Shown: positions 59,175-64,000 of the stretch, one piece after another | Layout of the letters: every line of letters begins with the position of its first letter | Numbering within the stretch: position 1 is the stretch's first letter | Assembly (NCBI GenBank): GCA_039621445.1 | Contig: CP154955.1 | Span: 40,804,426 to 40,868,425 of the forward strand | DNA from: Euglena gracilis | Taxonomy: Eukaryota > Euglenida > Euglenophyceae > Euglenales | Length of the DNA: 64,000 nt | Reading direction: 5' to 3' | Notes under the pieces: generated by a model | Seen by the model: the letters and a program-made list of their open reading frames with translations, nothing else | Databases searched by the model: none | What the model was told of the DNA's origin: nothing | Translations under genes and position numbers: made by a program

Positions 59175-60136
59175 AGCTCTTGAAACCGTGTATGGGGGCT
59201 CTGGTTTCACGCCCGAACCGGCGTCTGGGACGCCGGTTCGGGCGGGAAATTTTTGCGCCGAACCGGCGTCCTGGACGCCGGTTCGGGCGTGAAACCGGCG
59301 TCTGGGGGACCCAAAATAAAAAGTGCCAAAAAGTGTCCAAAAGGGTTTGTAGACAGGTGGCAATCATATTTGAGCAGTTTTTGGGTCGTCTTGGGCCAAA
59401 AATTGGGGGTTTTTGAGGAAAAGTTTCCCTTTGGCCAATTTTGGAGAATTTCTGAAGTAGAATACCACGCAGCATGGCAGAAATCTAAGGCCATCTGCTG
59501 AAAGCCCTTGAGAAGAGCTTTCGATCGATGGGCAACATGGCAGCTGAAAAGTGCAATTTCAGATATGCAAATGGGGTCCGAAAAATGCGGAAAAATGCGA
59601 TCGCTGATTTTGAGAGCGCTTTGCAATCTGGCTGAGTTCTGTGGGTACCAAGCGAAAGGTGTTGGCGAGACCTTTCGTTTGATATGCAATATGCAACCTG
59701 AGCTGTGGGATTTGACAAATTAGGATGTCAAATTTTGGAAGACACGATCGCTGAAAATAAGCGCTGCGTGCATTATGGCCGAATCCTGTGGCCATCTGTC
59801 GAAAATCCTTGAGAAGAGCTGGAGCTTTCGATTGATGGGTAACATGGCTTCATAAGTGTGGAATCTGCCATTTTTGACCGGCGGCCCATTTGGGCCAAAG
59901 TCGCCCAAAACAGCCCCAAACATGGGTGTTTTGGGCGAAATTGGCCGTGATTCCTCAGCCGCCGGTTCGGGCGTGAAACCAGAGCCCCCGATACACGGTT
60001 TCAAAAACTGTGTCCCAAACGCCGGTTCGGGCGTGAAACCTGTGCCTGGGACGCCGGTTCGGGCTACCGCCCGAACCGGCGTCCCAGGCACAGGTTTCAC
60101 GCCCGAACCGGCGTTTGGGACACAGTTCTCGATATA
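59175..60136 (-). repeat. Dispersed repeat copy 2, inverted relative to 4275-5186
   Basis: Reverse complement of copy 1, with the same terminal palindromes (long hairpin at about 60,010-60,125) and a near-identical middle. A small insertion in the palindromic end near 59,240 makes it about 50 bp longer. Confidence 0.8.
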
Positions 60137-60829
60137 ATATCTTTAGAGTGGGAGCAAAGCTTACAACCAGGGAAAAGGGGGGGTAGAACCCCCCCACCCC
60201 TAAGTAGACCGTGAAAACCGCGGATTATCACCATGACCCCGGCCCCGTTTCCGGAATTTTTTTTTTCAGTCGCAAGCGACTGGATTTCCAGTTTCCGAAT
60301 CACCTCCGTTTGACGCCCAACTCCCCGCAAGGCCCGAGTTATTCACGCACGAAGGGGTCCAAACTAGGTAGGATTGGCTCCCCCCTCTTCCGACTCTGCC
60401 ATTTCGCCAGGGTTAAAAAATCAATTTTGCGAGAACATCTCGAGAAAACGTACATTACCCTCACCCCCCCCCTCAAAGTGTCCCTCCCCCCAAAGTGGCC
60501 AAAAATTTTTGGCAAATTTCAGGTTACCCCCCCCCAAAGTGGCCATTTTCCTTTGGCGCCAAAGGCGCCGGAGGCCAAAACTTGACACCCCCCCAAAGTG
60601 TCCCCCCTGCCAGAGTGGCCATTTTGGGGTCCCATGGTGCCTGGAGGGTGGCCACTCTGAGGGGGGGGTGAGGGTATTTCCGGAAATGTCGGTCTGATGA
60701 AATGTACCCCCGGAGGCCCTCTATCACCACCCCCTATTTGTCGTTTTGGCTGCCGACAAACCTGGCCCGCGTTTCGGCGCGTTTTAGCGGCCCAAAACGG
60801 GCATTTTGGGGAGTTTTTTGGGCCGGTTT

Positions 60830-61700
60830 TTGGTAAAAAAAATCGATTTTCTTCAAAATATCTCGACAATGAAGCAAAATCAAAGAAAATGTCCAGCAAA
60901 AATGAAGCCCTTGGAATGCCCTATCCAACCATGGCTTACTTTTCCTCCCAACTCTTCGTGCAGCCCGAGTTACGGCCATTTTTCGGCCCATTTTGGCCCA
61001 TTTCAGGGGCCGTTTTGGGCCGTTTTCGGGGTCAAAAATTCGATGTTTCCAAAGTATCTCAAAAATGAAGCAAAATCAAAGGAAATGTCTGGAGACCGAA
61101 ATTGAAGCCCTTGCAATGCCCTATCAAATGGTATTTTGATTTCCCCGCAACTCCCCGCCTAGCCCGAAATATGGCCGATTGACGGCCCAAAACTGCTCGG
61201 CAGGCTTGCGACTCAGCCGTTTTCGGCCGTTATTTTGGTCAAAAAATGAATTTTTCTAAAACTGCTCAAAAATGGTGGGGAATCAAAGGAAATGTCCAGA
61301 GACCCAAATTGAAGCCCTTGGAACGCCCTATCCAGCCATATTTTGATTTCCCCGCAACACCCCGCCTAGCCCGAGGTACGGCAATTTTTCGGCCAATTTT
61401 TGGGTCAAACAGTCGAAAAAATACAAAAAAAAAGCCCAAACCCATGTTTTTTGGCCTCCCGGACCCGGAAAACCTGTTTTCGAGTCCAAAATGAGCATTT
61501 TTTGACCCTTGGGTCAAAACCGGGTCAAAAAAGTCGAAAAAAACCAAAAAAATATTTTCCCCAAAAACGATGCTTTTGGGCCTCCCAGACCCGAAAACCC
61601 TGTTTCGAGCCCGAAATGAGCATTTTCGCCCCCCCCCGCCCCCTGTTTTTGTTTTGCGCCCGAAACCCATGGACTTTGGGTCAAAAAAGTCGAAAAAATC
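60830..61700. repeat. Degenerate tandem repeats, about 190 bp and about 140 bp
   Basis: Three units (starting about 60,870, 61,050 and 61,245) share AAATCAAAG.AAATGTC, GAAGCCCTTG.AA.GCCCTA and CAACTC..C....GCCCGA. From 61,420 a second repeat with GGCCTCCC.GACCCG.AAA, CTGTTT..GAG and AAATGAGCATTTT occurs twice, with a decayed third end near 61,650-61,690. Confidence 0.75.
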
Positions 61701-61820
61701 GATGATGACCAAAGCACCCTCCGAGAGACCCCGCAAGGAAACCTCAAGCCCACTTTCGCCACCAAAACATCGCGAGGCATTTTTTTTTGGAAATGTCGGT
61801 TCATGTTGCAACATTTCTCA

Positions 61821-62045
61821 GGTCATCGACGTGGATGCCATGGCTCTGGGGGAAAGCAACCAGTATAGGCTCACTCAATATTTGCGGTATCAAAAGGAAG
61901 AGTGGCGTGAAAAGCACATGAGGCCCCTCCTAGTCCCAGGGAAGTCTGTCAACTGGCAAGATTTCTCAGACATGCCGAACTCTTTTGTGGGCAATGGCAA
62001 GAATCGTGGAAGTAAAAGAGGAGGTTACCATGTGTGCGAAGTGTG
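61821..62045 (+). CDS. Possible exon of an unidentified gene
   Basis: A TTTCTCAG acceptor is followed by VIDVDAMALGESNQYRLTQY, LRYQKEEWREKHMRPLLVPG and KSVNWQDFSDMPNSFVGNG, open to a TGA at 62,044. Charged, protein-like composition, unlike the repeats before it. It could be a terminal exon. No domain recognised. Confidence 0.5.
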
Positions 62046-62890
62046 ACACTGCGATTCCCGTGACCAGGGGGGATCACCACTGGGGGGGGGGGCAGTGTTG
62101 TCCCTGCGCCCCCCCAGGATTCCCCCGCGTCGCGGACCGACTTCCTGCCCTGTTAATCAGCGCTGCAAAGCCAAATGCAAAATCACCCAAGGCCGGATTT
62201 TGTTATCCAAAGTTTCACCCTGCCCAAATGTGGCATGTGTCTCTCGTGTCCCGACCCCACTCCTGTGGTGCGCGGTGATCCCAACTGTTTTTGAAACCCC
62301 TAGCACAGTCCTCCCGTCGTGTGTAGTGTGATGCCTGCCACCGATTCTTTCATTTAGGGATTTAGGGGGGGGATTAGGGTATCAATATCCATCCTTGCTC
62401 CACTTGCCAAAAAACAAATGTTTGTGAGTTCTTTTATGGACCGCGGGCGAAGCTGAATTAGGATCGTACAGATCTGGGACCGCCGGAAACCTCGGAATAA
62501 GAATATGTGGCTGCCGGGCAGATTTTGGCCGCCGTCTGTGGTCTTCTGAACCAGAATCCTTTCGAAATAGTGGTAACATTACGGTTAGACATGGGGAACA
62601 CATGAAAGATCACAAGATTTACATCGTCTCCTTTCTTTTGCATTCCCCATTTTGCCTGCTGCACTTTGCAGCGTTGCTGAGAATGCTCTGGGCGCTGCAC
62701 CCACCAAAAAAATTGATGAGCACATAGAGGAACAGAGGAACCAAGAGATGTTACCTTGTATGGTGATATTTTTTGGGGAACCACCCTCTGGGCCACTTGG
62801 GAAAGAAAAAAAATGCCCTCACCCCCCCCCTCAGAGTCTGCATTTAAGACGCAGTTCTTGATATAAAGTCCGCGTTAAAGGCGCAGGGAC
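62046..62890. other. Spacer before the recombinase
   Basis: No exon called. Poly-G/C tracts near 62,085 and 62,822. Confidence 0.4.
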
Positions 62891-62892
62891 TC

Positions 62893-62975
62893 GGGACAGA
62901 GTCTGTGTTAACAACGTAGGCTTTCGAGCACACAAAATCTGCATTATATAACGCAGACTCTGTCCGAAGTACTGC
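62893..62975. repeat. Inverted repeat next to the recombinase
   Basis: GGGACAGAGTCTGTGTTA (about 62,893-62,911) is nearly complementary to TAACGCAGACTCTGTCC (about 62,949-62,966). A smaller palindrome TCTGC-N10-GCAGA lies in between. Directly beyond the 3' end of the recombinase reading frame, so it may be an end of that element. Confidence 0.6.
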
Positions 62976-62976
62976 G

Positions 62977-64000
62977 TTATGTACTGGGATCATTACAAAA
63001 CACTTGTCTTTTGCATGACAACCCAGAATGGAGGGAAACATTGCAACATCGCATCGTGACGGTGTCCCGTTGCACTACGTGGTAGCGGTCCACCGTCCGT
63101 GGAACCACTCCAAACGCCTTCGCGGCATCATGCACAGACAAACTGTTGGCCAGTTTGGTGAACACTGGCCGGCGTGCACAGTCTTTGAAAGTAACTGGGC
63201 GGCCAACAAAAGTTCGAACCCAGTCTGCCAGACCACGGCATGTGCCATACGTGGCCGGGTTGTGTGGGGTGCTGGCGGTAAAACACCTCGCCCCTCGGAA
63301 AAAATTGGCCTCGCCATCTGCCTTCCCCAACAAGGCCAGTTGTCGTTGGTACGCCGCCACGGCACAGAGTTGGGGATTTGTATGCTCCAAAAGTTTCTGT
63401 TTGTGGACTGGCTTGGAAACATTCTCCTGTTTCGCCTGCAAATTCTTCATCGTTCCGATGCGAACGACAACCAATTTGCGGCCATCTTCAAGAGTGGACA
63501 ACTGAAAGTTGCCCACTCGAAGGTCCACGAGGGAGTCCAGACGAACCCCCAACTGATATGCCATGAGGAACAAATTCATCCTTTGCGACTCGTATCAACT
63601 GTGCCAATTTGTGTTTGAGAAAAGTTGCATGACTTCGTGGTCTGACAGAACTGCCACTGACTCCTTCCGTGCCAACAAATTGCGGGACCTCGTGCAAGCA
63701 GCGTTGAAAAAAAGCACAAAATTCGGAAATTGCTTGCTGGCACTGGGAACGATGCCGTGTTCGGGACGCGTACAGCGGTACGCAGCAGCCAACGCATTGA
63801 CTGCATTTTTCAAAGTTGTCGGACTCCATTCCCGAACACTGACATCCACAGCTCGACAAATTTCCTTCCTTTGCTCCAAGGGCAGACTCTTGCTCGGCTT
63901 TGTTGTCCAAAATTGATTCCACCGACAGCGTAAACTTTGCAAAGGCAGTGAACCACTCATCCAAATTGGGCAAGACCTTTGCAAAGTCCAACCCAGCAAG
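62977..64000 (-). pseudogene. Tyrosine recombinase (Crypton- or DIRS-like), one in-frame TGA, 5' end outside window
   Basis: Minus-strand frame, open from the window edge to a TGA at 63,595-63,597 and, in the same frame, again to 62,977. The upstream part has a helical N-terminal core-binding-type region (SPTTLKNAVNALAAAY; SDHEVMQLF). After the TGA come the catalytic parts: YQLGVRLDSLVDLR (first Arg box), KSDG-like strand replaced by RKLVVVRIGTMKN, then RRPVFTKLANSLSV and AFGVVPRTVDRYHV (box II with the Tyr). The family breaks and rejoins DNA through a Tyr nucleophile. The conserved H-x-x-R is not obvious. A single stop with otherwise intact frame suggests recent inactivation; a short intron is less likely. 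The distal C-terminal part is low in similarity to anything I know. Confidence 0.65.

Overview
The window looks like nuclear DNA of a euglenid-type eukaryote. Genes are broken into short exons (some only 39 nt) set in long low-complexity DNA: poly-G/C, poly-T, CA, TA and ATGATA tracts. There are no operons, ribosome binding sites or bacterial gene spacing. The key clue is intron type. Some introns are ordinary GT-AG. Others lack GT/AG and have complementary ends, typically 3 nt + CAG... inside the 5' end and ...CTG + 5 nt inside the 3' end, the pattern known for euglenid nonconventional introns. The organism assignment is inference from this; no species can be named.

Layout. 1-9.6 kb: repeats and hairpins with no convincing gene. 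About 9.7-26.8 kb: + strand exons of two or three tandem related genes (called A, B and C here) of a family I do not recognise; A ends near 11.0 kb, B spans about 13.3-24.2 kb, C starts near 25.1 kb. Matching blocks recur between copies, and B and C mix both intron types. 27.0-29.6 kb: two transposon-like elements with inverted ends and target duplications, and an ATGATA satellite. 30,122-35,453: a complete FIBP homologue, 11 exons and 370 aa, in which all ten introns are nonconventional. 36.7-45.0 kb: at least seven exons of a TraB-domain (TRABD-like) protein, all joined by ordinary GT-AG introns. 45-62 kb: repeats with a few isolated exon-like segments of unknown genes. 62.9-64.0 kb: a minus-strand tyrosine recombinase with one in-frame TGA, running off the window.

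The genes do not form an evident pathway. The main interest is the splicing: two neighbouring genes on one strand use different intron classes throughout, and the FIBP gene can be rebuilt in frame from the complementary intron ends alone. Exon borders of nonconventional introns are predictions made by protein alignment (from general knowledge of the FIBP and TraB families) plus the pairing rule. They have not been checked against transcripts.
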